Below, one piece after another: positions 9,251-18,563 of a DNA stretch of 64,000 nucleotides. The notes beneath the pieces were generated by a model. That model made no database searches and was not told the origin of the DNA. It saw only the letters and a program-made list of their open reading frames with translations. Source of the stretch: Acidobacteriota bacterium (GTDB taxonomy: Bacteria; Acidobacteriota; Blastocatellia; Pyrinomonadales; Pyrinomonadaceae). The stretch spans positions 1 through 64,000 of the forward strand of contig JAKOVX010000012.1 in the NCBI GenBank assembly GCA_029781855.1, written 5' to 3'. Position 1 is the first letter of the stretch, and each line of letters starts with the position of its first letter. A program made the translations under genes and the position numbers.

Positions 9251-10387
9251 ATGAAAAAGGTTAACTATTTGATGTTGGCGGCACTGTCTGCCGTACTTGC
9301 AATTGGAATTGCGGCACAGGATTCGAAGGCTATTTTTGACCGGGGCCTTGCAGATTTTGAAGCCGGGCGTTACCAGGACGCGATCGCTGAGTTCCAGGCG
9401 TATGCGAAACTGGTACCCAGCGACTCCGCCGCTCAATACAATATCGGAGCTTCATATTATCGTCTCGAGAAATATGATCTCGCCGTTAATTACTACAAAG
9501 AAGCAATACGGCTAAAGCCCGATTACGTGATCGCATGGGTACAGCTTGGCAACTCTTACGACTACCTATCCAGGTACAACGATGCGATCGCGGCGTATAT
9601 GAAGGCGATCGAGATCGATCCAAATAATTCGTCAGCCCACTTTGAGCTCGGTGTCGCTCACGCCCGCCAAAAGAACTGGACGGCGGCGATCGCTTCTTAC
9701 AAGAAAGCGATGGACCTCAAACCCGGCGATCCGTTGACGCCATATCGATGCGGCCTGGCGTATAACGCCCTCAAACGCCCGGATGATGCGATGGCGATGT
9801 TCGAAAAAGCAATTGCAAACGGGTCGAACGAGCCACTTGCCTATTACGAGCTGGCCAAAATATATGAAGATAGTAAGAATTTTGGCGACGCGATCGTCAA
9901 TTATAAGGAAGCAGTACGGTTGAATCCAAAACTGACAAAAGGATTTTATGGACTTGGAAATTCCTACATTTCGCAAAAGGATTATTCCAATGCGATAGAC
10001 GCTCTGAACAAGGCCTTGATCCTGGATCCGGATGACGCGAGCACTTATCTAAGTATGGGCAATGCCTATTACAACAACGGTAACTCCTCGGGGTCGATCC
10101 CCTTTTATAAGCGGGCTGCTGAACTGGACCCGAAATGGGAAACCCCGATCTGGTATCTGGGTGACGCTTACCTGAATACCAAGCAGTACACGTTGGCTGC
10201 CGATGCGTACGAGAAGGTCCTCGGAATCAATCCCAAGAACGCGTCCGCGATTTACGGCCTTGGGCTGGTGTACATTTCACGAAACGATATTGCGCTTGCC
10301 CGTCAGCAGAAGATCAAGTTGGACGTGCTGGACCCTGCCCAGGCGGCAAAGCTGCAGGCAAAAATTGACGCGGCCGTTCCTAATTAA
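9251..10387 (+). CDS. Exported tetratricopeptide-repeat protein
   Basis: A 378-residue protein built almost entirely of TPR units after a signal peptide (MKKVNYLMLAALSAVLAIG..., cut near AAQD). About nine 34-residue repeats are visible with the usual pattern (YxxAIAxYxKAIEIDPNN, GNAYYNNGNSSGSIPFYKRA). The start is placed at the ATG at 9251 because an AGGAG lies about 10 bp upstream and the signal peptide begins there; an in-frame GTG at 9212 would add 13 charged residues before it. It probably scaffolds protein interactions in the periplasm. No partner can be named from sequence. Confidence 0.88.
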   Translation: MKKVNYLMLAALSAVLAIGIAAQDSKAIFDRGLADFEAGRYQDAIAEFQAYAKLVPSDSAAQYNIGASYYRLEKYDLAVNYYKEAIRLKPDYVIAWVQLGNSYDYLSRYNDAIAAYMKAIEIDPNNSSAHFELGVAHARQKNWTAAIASYKKAMDLKPGDPLTPYRCGLAYNALKRPDDAMAMFEKAIANGSNEPLAYYELAKIYEDSKNFGDAIVNYKEAVRLNPKLTKGFYGLGNSYISQKDYSNAIDALNKALILDPDDASTYLSMGNAYYNNGNSSGSIPFYKRAAELDPKWETPIWYLGDAYLNTKQYTLAADAYEKVLGINPKNASAIYGLGLVYISRNDIALARQQKIKLDVLDPAQAAKLQAKIDAAVPN

Positions 10388-10391
10388 ATAT

Positions 10392-10760
10392 ATGTCGACA
10401 ACATCGATAGTTTTTGGAGTGTTACTTGTAATTTTGGGTGTGGCCGGATATGGATACGGCTTGGTGACCGGCCACGCCAGCCCAACCGCCCTGATACCGG
10501 CCGCATTCGGACTCGTCATCGCCATCCTCGGTGCGGTAGCGGCGTCGAACGAAGGCCTGCGTAAGCATCTGATGCATGCGGCCGTCGTCATCGCGTTGAT
10601 CGGCTTTATCGCACCGCTTGGACGGGTCTTGTCCAAGATAAGTGAATTTACGATCTCCGCCGCATCGCTTTCGCAGCTAGCGATGTCGACACTCTGTTTG
10701 ATATTTGTAGTATTGGCTGTGCGGTCGTTTATCGCCGCACGACGCGATCGGGTCGACTAG
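10392..10760 (+). CDS. Small integral membrane protein, unknown function
   Basis: A 122-residue hydrophobic protein with about four predicted membrane segments (near residues 5-25, 30-48, 60-80, 95-113) and a short basic C-terminus (AARRDRVD). It starts four bases after the TPR stop, so the two are probably cotranscribed. Its stop overlaps the end of the convergent histidine-kinase gene by 4 bp. No named family was recognised with confidence. The ATG at 10392 is preferred; the frame upstream of it runs antiparallel to nothing meaningful and overlaps the TPR coding sequence. Confidence 0.7.
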   Translation: MSTTSIVFGVLLVILGVAGYGYGLVTGHASPTALIPAAFGLVIAILGAVAASNEGLRKHLMHAAVVIALIGFIAPLGRVLSKISEFTISAASLSQLAMSTLCLIFVVLAVRSFIAARRDRVD

Positions 10761-12127
10761 GGCTGGATCGTATCGAGTTCGATCTCTACCTGCAGGCCGC
10801 CGTTGTGATTGGCGGCCGAGATCTTGCCTTTGTGCGCTCGGACAGCCCGTTCGGCAATAGCCAGGCCGAGGCCGATCCCTCCGGTCTTTCTCGTACGGTC
10901 TTCGCCGACGCGGTAGAACGGCCGGAAAAGGTTCGCGATCTCATCCTCCGGAACCCCGCCGCCGTGATCCGACACCTTCAGGATCGCGTGTCCATTAGAG
11001 GTCATTAACGATACGTCAACTACGGTCCGGTCGGCAGTGTAGCGAACGGCGTTTCGCAGGACGTTCTCGATGGCACTTCGCAGCAGATTCTCGCTGCCCA
11101 TCACAGTGCATTTATCGGCGGACGAAACCTCAACGACCTTGCCTTTCGCCTGAGCTTCAAAATCTGCATCCGCGGCAACATCCTTGACCAGTTCGGCGAG
11201 ATCTATCCGCCGCTGCTCGTGATCGTCGCTGCCGCTCTCGAGCTTTGCAAGCATCAGAATGCGCGAGATCATATCATTTAGCCGCATCGATTCGGTCTCG
11301 ATCCGCTCGAGCATCGGAGCAGTTTCGGGATTCGATTTTTGTTTGGCGATCTCAAGTGCCACGTTCATTCGTGCCAGCGGCGAGCGCAATTCGTGCGATA
11401 TGTCCTGCGTCAAACGCTGCTGCGAGGTGATCAGCGACTCGATCCGCCCGGCCATCACGTCAAAATCGCGTGCAAGGTCGGCAAGTTCGTCACGCCGCCT
11501 AAGAACGCGGGTCCCGACGCGTGTCTGAAGGTCTCCGGCCGCTAACTTTTGCGTCGCTTCACGAAGGCGCCGAATGGGCGTTGTTAGGTAAAGAGCGAGT
11601 GCCGTGCAAACAACCACGGCCGTCAGCAATATGCCCAGGAGCCGCATATAACCTACCCACGAATCGAAAAATAGCGAGGGCGTCCGCGGCGGCGCCCAGC
11701 GAACAACGAGCACGAATTTCTTGCCGTCGGCAAATTCGACCGGAGTTGCACCGTAAGCCGCGTCGTCGGGCGAAACGTCGATCTCAGAGGAACCCGTCTC
11801 ACCAACACGGCTAATTATCCCCAAAACCCTATCCGTGTTAGTAAACTCGCCGAATGCTGTCTTGCCATCTCTGTCGATCAAGCCGATCTCTTTGATCGAT
11901 TCCGAATCGCTCTGGCGGGAAAGGTACGTTCTCAGTCCTACCTCGCCCTCTGCATTGTAGATCTGTGTCGTTGTGCCGCCATAGATCGTCATTTGGGTCC
12001 TCGCGTTTCGCTGCCAACGGGCAAACATCGGCTCGGTCTGAAATGTGCGCGTAACGAAGATCATGACGCCCAGCATCATGGTGACGGCCACCAGAAACCA
12101 CAAGAAGATCTTTAGAAAAAGTTTCAT
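10757..12127 (-). CDS. cpxA: CpxA-like sensor histidine kinase
   Basis: A 456-residue transmembrane kinase. TM1 (4-26) and TM2 (162-183) flank a periplasmic sensor of about 135 residues, followed by HAMP (184-236), a HisKA box with the phospho-acceptor H245 (SHELRSPLARM) and a HATPase domain with N and G boxes (ENVLRNAVRYT, DHGGGVPEDE, GIGLGLAI). It phosphorylates the response regulator encoded just upstream, which overlaps by 4 bp. The architecture, the OmpR/CpxR-type partner, the divergent Spy-like gene and the CpxR box all favour a Cpx-type envelope-stress system. The gene name is an assignment by context and similarity, not proof of orthology. Confidence 0.85.
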   Translation of the reverse strand: MKLFLKIFLWFLVAVTMMLGVMIFVTRTFQTEPMFARWQRNARTQMTIYGGTTTQIYNAEGEVGLRTYLSRQSDSESIKEIGLIDRDGKTAFGEFTNTDRVLGIISRVGETGSSEIDVSPDDAAYGATPVEFADGKKFVLVVRWAPPRTPSLFFDSWVGYMRLLGILLTAVVVCTALALYLTTPIRRLREATQKLAAGDLQTRVGTRVLRRRDELADLARDFDVMAGRIESLITSQQRLTQDISHELRSPLARMNVALEIAKQKSNPETAPMLERIETESMRLNDMISRILMLAKLESGSDDHEQRRIDLAELVKDVAADADFEAQAKGKVVEVSSADKCTVMGSENLLRSAIENVLRNAVRYTADRTVVDVSLMTSNGHAILKVSDHGGGVPEDEIANLFRPFYRVGEDRTRKTGGIGLGLAIAERAVRAHKGKISAANHNGGLQVEIELDTIQP

Positions 12128-12819
12128 ACCAAAGTGTAAATATATCCGACCGAGCGGATCGTCTTGATCCGCTCGCTGCCGTCCGCGCGGACTCCCAGTT
12201 TCTTTCGAAGGTTGCTGATGTGCATGTCGAGACTCCGGTCATACGGCGAGAGTTCCCGTTCCAGCACCTGCTCGCTGAGATCATCTTTTTTGACGATCTT
12301 ACCGGCCTCTTTCAAGAGTTCGTGGAGCAAACCGAACTCCACGGATGTCAGGTTTACGTCCTCGCCGTCACGAATTACAGAACGCGAAGCTGGCGATAAC
12401 TGGATACCGTCGACGTCTATCTTTTCGTTCGTACCGTCCGTTTCCTCCGGGTCAGGGGCCGTCCGCCTGAGGATCGCCCTTAGTCTCGCCGCAAGTTCGC
12501 GTGGATTGAAAGGTTTTGGCAAATAATCGTCCGCGCCGATCTCGAGGCCGACAATGCGTTCCATGTCGTCGCCGCGTGCGGTAAGCATGATGACCGGCAA
12601 TTTCGACTCCTCGCGTAAATTTCGAAGAACGTCGAAGCCGTTCATCTTCGGCAGCATTACGTCCAGGATGACGATATCGTAGTCTCCGTTCAGTGCCGCT
12701 TTAAGTCCGCTCTCACCGTCGTTTACCGACGTGATCTCGAAGCCCTCGACCGCCAGGTACTCGGAAACCAGCTCGCAAAGCTCTTCGTCGTCGTCAATAA
12801 TCAGGATCTTGTCCATCAC
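12124..12819 (-). CDS. cpxR: CpxR-like OmpR-family response regulator
   Basis: A 231-residue two-domain regulator. The receiver (1-120) has acidic residues D9-D11, the phospho-acceptor D53 (VILDVMLP) and the conserved T/K switch residues (LTARG, PKPF). The C-terminal winged helix (about 130-231) ends with the usual RxxGYIY motif. The receiver closely matches the CpxR style, including MLTARG, GADDYLPKPFN and RAILRR. It is expected to bind GTAAA-N5-GTAAA sites; one lies 42 bp upstream of its own start. Cotranscribed with the kinase downstream (4-bp overlap). The ORF begins with two methionines, and either may be used. Confidence 0.9.
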   Translation of the reverse strand: MMDKILIIDDDEELCELVSEYLAVEGFEITSVNDGESGLKAALNGDYDIVILDVMLPKMNGFDVLRNLREESKLPVIMLTARGDDMERIVGLEIGADDYLPKPFNPRELAARLRAILRRTAPDPEETDGTNEKIDVDGIQLSPASRSVIRDGEDVNLTSVEFGLLHELLKEAGKIVKKDDLSEQVLERELSPYDRSLDMHISNLRKKLGVRADGSERIKTIRSVGYIYTLV

Positions 12820-12860
12820 ACTTGGAATTCTACGTCAATTTTGACCTGAACGGGTGCGGT

Positions 12861-12875
12861 TTTACATTTCTTTAC
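12861..12875 (-). promoter_or_regulatory. Perfect CpxR box (GTAAA-N5-GTAAA)
   Basis: Read on the minus strand, the site is GTAAA GAAAT GTAAA, an exact match to the CpxR consensus established in enterobacteria. It lies in the divergent region, 42 bp from the cpxR-like start and about 104 bp from the Spy-like start, so one site could serve both directions. Confidence 0.75.
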
Positions 12876-12978
12876 GAAAGCTAACAAAACTCCTACATTC
12901 GCGGGGTGCCCGACTTCGTCTTACCCATTGACGGCACAAGAAAGCCGAATACAAGGGATGGATTTTTAGGAGATAGTA

Positions 12979-13467
12979 ATGAAAAAGGTAATTATCGGGA
13001 TCATAGCAGTTGCGGTATTGGCGACCGGTGCGATATTGGTCGTTGCTCAGCGGGCCGGCCGTGACGGCCACGAACGCTTTGGCGGCCATCGCGGTGCAAT
13101 GTTTGGGATGGCACTTCGCGGACTGGACCTGACCGACGACCAAAAGGCGAAGGTCAAAGAGATCATGGACACCACGCGCGGCAGGATTCAACCGCTGATG
13201 GAACAGATGCGAACGAATCGCCAGAATCAGGCGGCAGCCGGGACCGATGGCACATTCGATGAAGCCAAGGCGCAGGCATTCGCGAATGAACAGTCGGCGA
13301 TCATGGCGAAGGTCATCGTCGAACGTGAGCGGGCGAAGGCCCAGATCTTCGGATTGCTCACCGACGAACAGAAAGCGAAGGCGGCCGAGTTGAGGCAGAA
13401 ATTCCAGGAAAAGGCCAAGGACCATCCGGGCTTTGGCAAAGGCCCGGGTAAAGGAACCGAGTTCTAA
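12979..13467 (+). CDS. Spy/CpxP-family periplasmic protein
   Basis: A 162-residue exported protein with a short N-terminal hydrophobic signal (residues 3-22). The body is helical and charged, and carries two LTxxQ motifs, LTDDQKAKVKEI (about 54) and LTDEQKAKAAEL (about 137), the signature of the Spy/CpxP fold. Members act as ATP-independent periplasmic chaperones or as inhibitors of the CpxA sensor. It has a good GGAG ribosome site and is divergent from the CpxR/CpxA-like pair with a CpxR box between, which supports Cpx control. The tail is rich in Gly, Pro and Lys. A GC-rich terminator follows at 13489. Confidence 0.88.
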   Translation: MKKVIIGIIAVAVLATGAILVVAQRAGRDGHERFGGHRGAMFGMALRGLDLTDDQKAKVKEIMDTTRGRIQPLMEQMRTNRQNQAAAGTDGTFDEAKAQAFANEQSAIMAKVIVERERAKAQIFGLLTDEQKAKAAELRQKFQEKAKDHPGFGKGPGKGTEF

Positions 13468-13488
13468 GCGCCCGGTTTTTCAAGGGGG

Positions 13489-13528
13489 AAAAGGGCTTTG
13501 CCGTGAGAGCGGCGGGGCCCTTTTATTT
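13489..13528. terminator. Bidirectional terminator between spy-like gene and nagA
   Basis: AAAAGGGC (13489-13496) pairs with GCCCTTTT, and GCCG pairs with CGGC inside; a T-rich run follows on the plus strand and an A-rich/T-rich run on the other. It lies between convergent genes and overlaps the last codons of nagA. Confidence 0.7.
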
Positions 13529-14677
13529 TGCTGCGAGCTGCCCGCGAACTATCGTCATCGTCACGTTTCCGGTGCCGTCAATGACGACAAGGTCCGCGAA
13601 TTTCCCCGCCTCGATCGATCCCGTCAAACCGTCGATGCCGAGCAATCGCGCAGGATTTGTCGACGCCATGGCGGCAACCTCGCCGTCCGTGAAACCGACG
13701 CTCCGCATCATTCTGACGCCGTCCAGCATAGTGCTGACCGAACCGGCGATGCTGCCGCGTTCGTTCTGCGTCCGCCCGTTGACGACCCTGATCGTCTCGC
13801 CCCAAAGCTCAAATTCCCCGTCACCCATGCCGGTCGGCGCGACCGAATCGCTGATCAGGCTCACCTTTTCCGGCGTTTTCGCCCGGCAAGCCAACTCGAG
13901 CATTCGCGGCACGACGTGAACGCCATCGGCAATTATGTCGAACGTCACACCCTTATTCGTAAGTCCCCATCCCGCGACACCGACGTCACGATGATGGACG
14001 CCGGTCATCGCGTTAAAGAAGTGCGTCATATGCCTCGCTCCGGCGGCGAATGCAGCGTCGAGCATCGCGGTGTCCGCCTGTGTGTGGCCGATCGACGCGA
14101 TCCAGCCCTGTTTCGTCAATTCCGCCGCCAAAGCCACGCCGCCCTCGACCTCCGGGGCAAATGTCGTCATATGTACGCCGTTTCGCAGCCGCGGCAATTC
14201 ACTTAATTGGTGACCATCAAATTTCTTAAAGAACTCGGGCCGCAGGGCACCGCACATCTTCTCATTTGCAAAAACGCCTTCGTAATGAACGCCGACCGCC
14301 TGTGCGACGGGCTTGCCGGCCTGTAACTCCATCAGCCTGTCGATCTCTCCAATAATTCGACGGTAATTGTCATCCGAATCCGGCACCAGCGTCGGCATCC
14401 ATGCCGTGACACCGCACGAAGCGAGATATTCGGCAACCCGCAGAAGGCCGTCAGCGTCGGCGTCGTTGACGTCCACTCCGGCCGCTCCGTGGTTATGAAC
14501 GTCCACAAAACCCGGGAAGACCGTGCATCCGTCGAGGCGCAGTACCCTTTCGAAAGACGCATCCTCCGCTGTTTCGCCCACGGAAACGATCCTGCCGCCG
14601 TCGACCGCAATTGAATTCCGCCGGACGGTACGATCCGGCAAGACCACGTCAGCATTCTTCAATTTTATCGTGGACAT
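13523..14677 (-). CDS. nagA: N-acetylglucosamine-6-phosphate deacetylase
   Basis: A 384-residue amidohydrolase that converts GlcNAc-6-phosphate to glucosamine-6-phosphate and acetate in the cytosol. Family motifs seen in order: the metal site HNHG (VDVHNHGAAG, about 62), YEGVFANEK (metal-binding Glu, about 133), the histidines in GHTQAD (about 197) and MTHFFNAMTGVHHRD (about 218), and the catalytic Asp in LISDSVAPTGM (about 277). Length is normal. It is the last gene of a minus-strand series (LysR, AmiE-NamZ, TonB receptor, NagA) and supplies the step after MurQ and the sugar kinase encoded on the other arm of the cluster. A terminator-like hairpin separates it from the receptor gene, so it may have its own promoter. 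Confidence 0.93.
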   Translation of the reverse strand: MSTIKLKNADVVLPDRTVRRNSIAVDGGRIVSVGETAEDASFERVLRLDGCTVFPGFVDVHNHGAAGVDVNDADADGLLRVAEYLASCGVTAWMPTLVPDSDDNYRRIIGEIDRLMELQAGKPVAQAVGVHYEGVFANEKMCGALRPEFFKKFDGHQLSELPRLRNGVHMTTFAPEVEGGVALAAELTKQGWIASIGHTQADTAMLDAAFAAGARHMTHFFNAMTGVHHRDVGVAGWGLTNKGVTFDIIADGVHVVPRMLELACRAKTPEKVSLISDSVAPTGMGDGEFELWGETIRVVNGRTQNERGSIAGSVSTMLDGVRMMRSVGFTDGEVAAMASTNPARLLGIDGLTGSIEAGKFADLVVIDGTGNVTMTIVRGQLAAK

Positions 14678-14699
14678 ACGTTAATCTTTCCACACATTC

Positions 14700-14745
14700 G
14701 ACAAAAACAAAATGACCGCGTTACTACGAGAGCAACGCGGCCATA
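14700..14745 (-). terminator. Terminator downstream of the TonB-dependent receptor
   Basis: GACCGCGTT (14714-14722) is complementary to AACGCGGCC (14734-14742) with one G-T wobble and an 11-nt loop. Read on the minus strand, the stem is followed by ATTTTGTTTTTGT. Confidence 0.7.
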
Positions 14746-14774
14746 ATTAACAACCATTCAATTTCCGGATCGCT

Positions 14775-17700
14775 CTAGAAACTTATTTTCGCTCCTAATT
14801 GCAATTGTCTTGGATCGCGAAATCCGGTGATTTGACCGAAGGTCGAGCAGCCAGACACGCACGTTCCACCGGCACTTACCGGCCTATTGGTTTGATTCCA
14901 GACCGTCAGACTTAGCGTCCTCGGGTTTGTCCAGTTGAATATATTGAAGGCCTCAGCACGGAGTTGAAGCTTAAGGCGTTCATTAAAATTGAAGTTCTTG
15001 CTCATCGTAAAGTCGACACGTTTGGTTGGTGGACCTTGAATAATACCTCGGCCGCCGACCCCAACTGTGTTCGCAAATAATGTCGAATTATTCACTGGCG
15101 TCACCTGAAAGCAGGAGGTGTCGAACCATTGCTGCGGCGTTCTGGCTCCACCTGCATTGGGATTGCAGGTGGTGTTCGGACGCGCAGTTGTCAATGGTTG
15201 AGGAATCAAACCGAGTCCCGCCGGGTCAAATCCTGAAACTGTGGGAGTGAAACCGAGACCTGATTGATATGTGGCTATCGTGGAGGCCTGCCATCCGCCG
15301 AGCAATAGTCCTATAACGTCACGCTGTTTGCTAAACCATGGCAACTCATAAATCGCATTCACTGTAAAAACGTGGCGGCGATCAAGGGCAGCTCGCGCCC
15401 ATTCTGCGCGTCCGTTGTAGCTGTCCTGAGGAGCCGCGCTGCGATCATTCGGATTATCGGTCAGATTCTTAGACCAAGTATATGCAAGATTGACCTGCGA
15501 CGCGTTTGAGAAGCGGCGTTGTCCCGAAACCTGCAAACTGTGGTAATTAGAATTGTACTTTGGCTGTATTATCGTTATCGAGCGATAGCCGCGATAGGGA
15601 CGTAGCTGATCGAGAATTGCCTCTGAAGCGGACGAAAAGAACGCTTGATTTGGCAATTGGCATGCGACTGTCGGCGTGGTTGACGAACCGGTCGCACAGA
15701 GACTGTTTAATGCCTGTCCAGGACGAAGGTCATTCAGTTCATATCCGCCTATGAGATGAGTTCCCTTGGAACCAAAGTAGCCAACCGTCACAAGCGTCTT
15801 CGAATCAAATTGGTGTTGAAGGTCAAGTGACCAATGTTGCATATACGGTGTCTTCCAGTTTGGATCGACGGCTCGAACATTGTTCGCAGTATTAGCCGCA
15901 GATACAGCACATCCACTTGGTACAGGATTACTTAACAGTACTCCCGTCACCGCGCAAGTTTGCTGATATGGCGGGTTAACTCCAATATTTTGTTCAAAAG
16001 TACCATTAAGGACCTGTTCGTGATAGATACCGTACCCAGTGCGAACCGAAGTTCGGCCCTTCTTGAAAGGATCCCAGGCGATACCTACACGAGGTGCAAA
16101 ATCATGCTTGCTGACGTTTATTACATACTTACCCCATGGTGAAACGTTTGGTGTGCAATTCGGAAACGCAGGTGCACCCTGAGAATTGACAATCAAACCG
16201 TTGCAATAGTTGCCAGTTCCCGGAACCCGATTACCAGCGCCTGTAACGAGCGGCGCCGCAGAGGCCTGCCAGAGATCTGGATCGAAGTTCGACAACCTTC
16301 CGTTGCGATCCCAAGGCGAACCAAAAAAAGAATAGCGCACCCCCGCATAAATCGTGAGATTCTGCCTAAACTTCCATTCGTCCTGTGCGAACCCTTCGAA
16401 TGCCTTCTGCCGTAAATCGGCGGTATAGTCGTAACTGGCTTGAGTAAAGCTTACATTGGTTCCCATTAAGAAATTCGCCCACGACTGCTGAGTCGTATTT
16501 CCACCGGGAGCGATCACGTTTGAAGTTACGCCGGTTCCAGGGGTATTAAAACCACTGAATAGGCCTTCATTGTTACCCGCAAGTGCATTTTCGTTTTTTC
16601 GATATTTCGAGTAAACAACCCCAAATTTAAAGGTATGATCCCCTTCGATCCAGGTAACATTACCGGCCAAGTTGCCTTTCCATGAGAAATTGTCATACGG
16701 GCCAAAACTGGTCAATGAGCTAAATCCATTTCCGCTAATTGAAGGAACTCTATCGCGTTGAACCGGGTATGCCAAAGGAGACGATATGCTCGAATTAGTG
16801 AGAGCGAGAAGCCCAACGTTATGACTAAGGATCGCACCGTAACCAAATGTATAACGAACTTCAAATATAAAATTGGAGTTCGGTGAACCAGTAAACTGGA
16901 AAGTGTGCGTGCGGCCTGGCGAGTTGGTTTGTGTGGTGGCAACTCCAGGTAATCCCGATCCGGACGAGAATAGCGCGTTGGGATCGGTAGTGGGAATCTT
17001 ATCGTTTTGATAACGATAATACATACCGTACTTATCGCTGAATGAGTGGTCAATTTTGAGGATTTCCTGGCGAAACTCCGAAATTCCTTCGAGTGGATAG
17101 ACCAACGTGTTAGTCCCAGAATTCGGAAGTGGTAACCTCGAATATATTTGATTTATGTATTGAAGAGCCACTGGATTGATGTTTGCAAGTGACGTGTTTG
17201 CAGCGTTAAATGCGGTACACGTGGTGCCAGTAGCTTGCGTACAAATTGGTACTGTGAAAAAGCCAGTCCGTTGATCTGAATTCGGCACGGTCGGCAGCGT
17301 CGCGGGCAAAGCGGATCTTCGATCCTCTCGCAATTCTTGTGAGAAGAAAAAGAACGTTCTGGGCCATCGTCCAAAATAATCTCCCGGCTCTCTTTCACCA
17401 AATTTAAGAAAGAAAACCGGGCCACCGATTGTATAACCATAGTCTCTATATCGGAACGGTGCTCTTTTGATTTTCCCGTTACTATCGACCCCTAATCTAC
17501 TGGCCAACGATGGCGTCGAGTTTGTCAGCGGATCATTTGCGTTTAAGCTCTGGTTCCGGAAGAAGTAATACGCACTTCCGCGGAACTTATCTGTGCCACT
17601 TCGGGTGATCACGTTTACCTGTCCACCTCCACTACGTCCGGATTCCGCCGGATACAGCGATCGGAGTACCTTAAACTCACCAATCGAGTCAACACTCGGG

Positions 17701-18365
17701 TAAGCCTGAATAGTAATATTTGATCCGCGATCGGTAATGTCCGCTCCATCCACTGTAAAAGTGTTTTGGCTACTTCGTGCGCCATTAACCGAGATATTTA
17801 TAGTATTTGCCTGACCAGCCGGATTAGTCGTACCAACGTAGACCTGATCCGAAAGATCATTGCTCACACCGGGAGCGAGAGCAACGAGTTGAACCCAATT
17901 GCGGTTATTAATAGGAATTTCGCGAACTTGGTCTCCGTTGATCGTCGTAGCAACAGTAGGAGTTGTCAGTTCAACACTGACCGCGTCAGCCTGTACAGTC
18001 ACCGTCTCTTCGATCTTTCCCGCCGTCAAAAATACGTCTAGCTGGCGTCTTTGTCCAACATCCACCTTAACGTTCTCACTTACCGACTTTTTGAAGTTCG
18101 CAGCCTCTACTGTAATGTTGAACACATTGACAGGAAGGCTCGGAACGGAAAAGCTGCCATCTTCTGATGTAGTCACAGTACGGATGACCTGATTTCCTTG
18201 AGAAGGGATCGAAATAGATACCGTTGCGTTTGGGACGCCTGCGCCGTTCGAATCCTTGACCGTTCCGACGATCGACCCGGTGATCTCCTGGGCGAACGCC
18301 GTCGCTCCGAAAGTGATACACAGGACGAACGCGAAAAAAACGGAAAACAATGCTCTTTTGCTCAT
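14775..18365 (-). CDS. TonB-dependent receptor with carboxypeptidase-regulatory N-terminus (Oar-like)
   Basis: A 1196-residue outer-membrane protein. The signal peptide (1-25, ending FAQE) is followed by a carboxypeptidase-regulatory-like domain (28-115; ITGSIVGTVKDSNGAGVPNATV), a plug region (about 120-260; INNRNWVQLVALAPG, VDGADITDRGS) and a large beta-barrel that ends in an aromatic residue (GAKISF). This class is strongly expanded in Acidobacteriota. It has a clear AAGGAAGAG ribosome site. The neighbour upstream on the same strand is the AmiE-NamZ fusion, so import of muropeptides or amino sugars is a reasonable guess, but the sequence alone does not show the ligand. Confidence 0.9.
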   Translation of the reverse strand: MSKRALFSVFFAFVLCITFGATAFAQEITGSIVGTVKDSNGAGVPNATVSISIPSQGNQVIRTVTTSEDGSFSVPSLPVNVFNITVEAANFKKSVSENVKVDVGQRRQLDVFLTAGKIEETVTVQADAVSVELTTPTVATTINGDQVREIPINNRNWVQLVALAPGVSNDLSDQVYVGTTNPAGQANTINISVNGARSSQNTFTVDGADITDRGSNITIQAYPSVDSIGEFKVLRSLYPAESGRSGGGQVNVITRSGTDKFRGSAYYFFRNQSLNANDPLTNSTPSLASRLGVDSNGKIKRAPFRYRDYGYTIGGPVFFLKFGEREPGDYFGRWPRTFFFFSQELREDRRSALPATLPTVPNSDQRTGFFTVPICTQATGTTCTAFNAANTSLANINPVALQYINQIYSRLPLPNSGTNTLVYPLEGISEFRQEILKIDHSFSDKYGMYYRYQNDKIPTTDPNALFSSGSGLPGVATTQTNSPGRTHTFQFTGSPNSNFIFEVRYTFGYGAILSHNVGLLALTNSSISSPLAYPVQRDRVPSISGNGFSSLTSFGPYDNFSWKGNLAGNVTWIEGDHTFKFGVVYSKYRKNENALAGNNEGLFSGFNTPGTGVTSNVIAPGGNTTQQSWANFLMGTNVSFTQASYDYTADLRQKAFEGFAQDEWKFRQNLTIYAGVRYSFFGSPWDRNGRLSNFDPDLWQASAAPLVTGAGNRVPGTGNYCNGLIVNSQGAPAFPNCTPNVSPWGKYVINVSKHDFAPRVGIAWDPFKKGRTSVRTGYGIYHEQVLNGTFEQNIGVNPPYQQTCAVTGVLLSNPVPSGCAVSAANTANNVRAVDPNWKTPYMQHWSLDLQHQFDSKTLVTVGYFGSKGTHLIGGYELNDLRPGQALNSLCATGSSTTPTVACQLPNQAFFSSASEAILDQLRPYRGYRSITIIQPKYNSNYHSLQVSGQRRFSNASQVNLAYTWSKNLTDNPNDRSAAPQDSYNGRAEWARAALDRRHVFTVNAIYELPWFSKQRDVIGLLLGGWQASTIATYQSGLGFTPTVSGFDPAGLGLIPQPLTTARPNTTCNPNAGGARTPQQWFDTSCFQVTPVNNSTLFANTVGVGGRGIIQGPPTKRVDFTMSKNFNFNERLKLQLRAEAFNIFNWTNPRTLSLTVWNQTNRPVSAGGTCVSGCSTFGQITGFRDPRQLQLGAKISF

Positions 18366-18563
18366 ATTCTCTCTTCCTTTTTCGTATTTGATTGCCTTTC
18401 CAGAACCCGAAATCCATAAGAATCATTTACGTTTTCGGACTTTTATTCAAATTTTCGTTATCGAATGAGATACGAAAACTCCTGCCAAAAACCGCAAACC
18501 TTTCTAAAATGGGCTTCTTGTTACAAAACTATGAATTCTGGAATTCTTATAAACCTAAATCAC

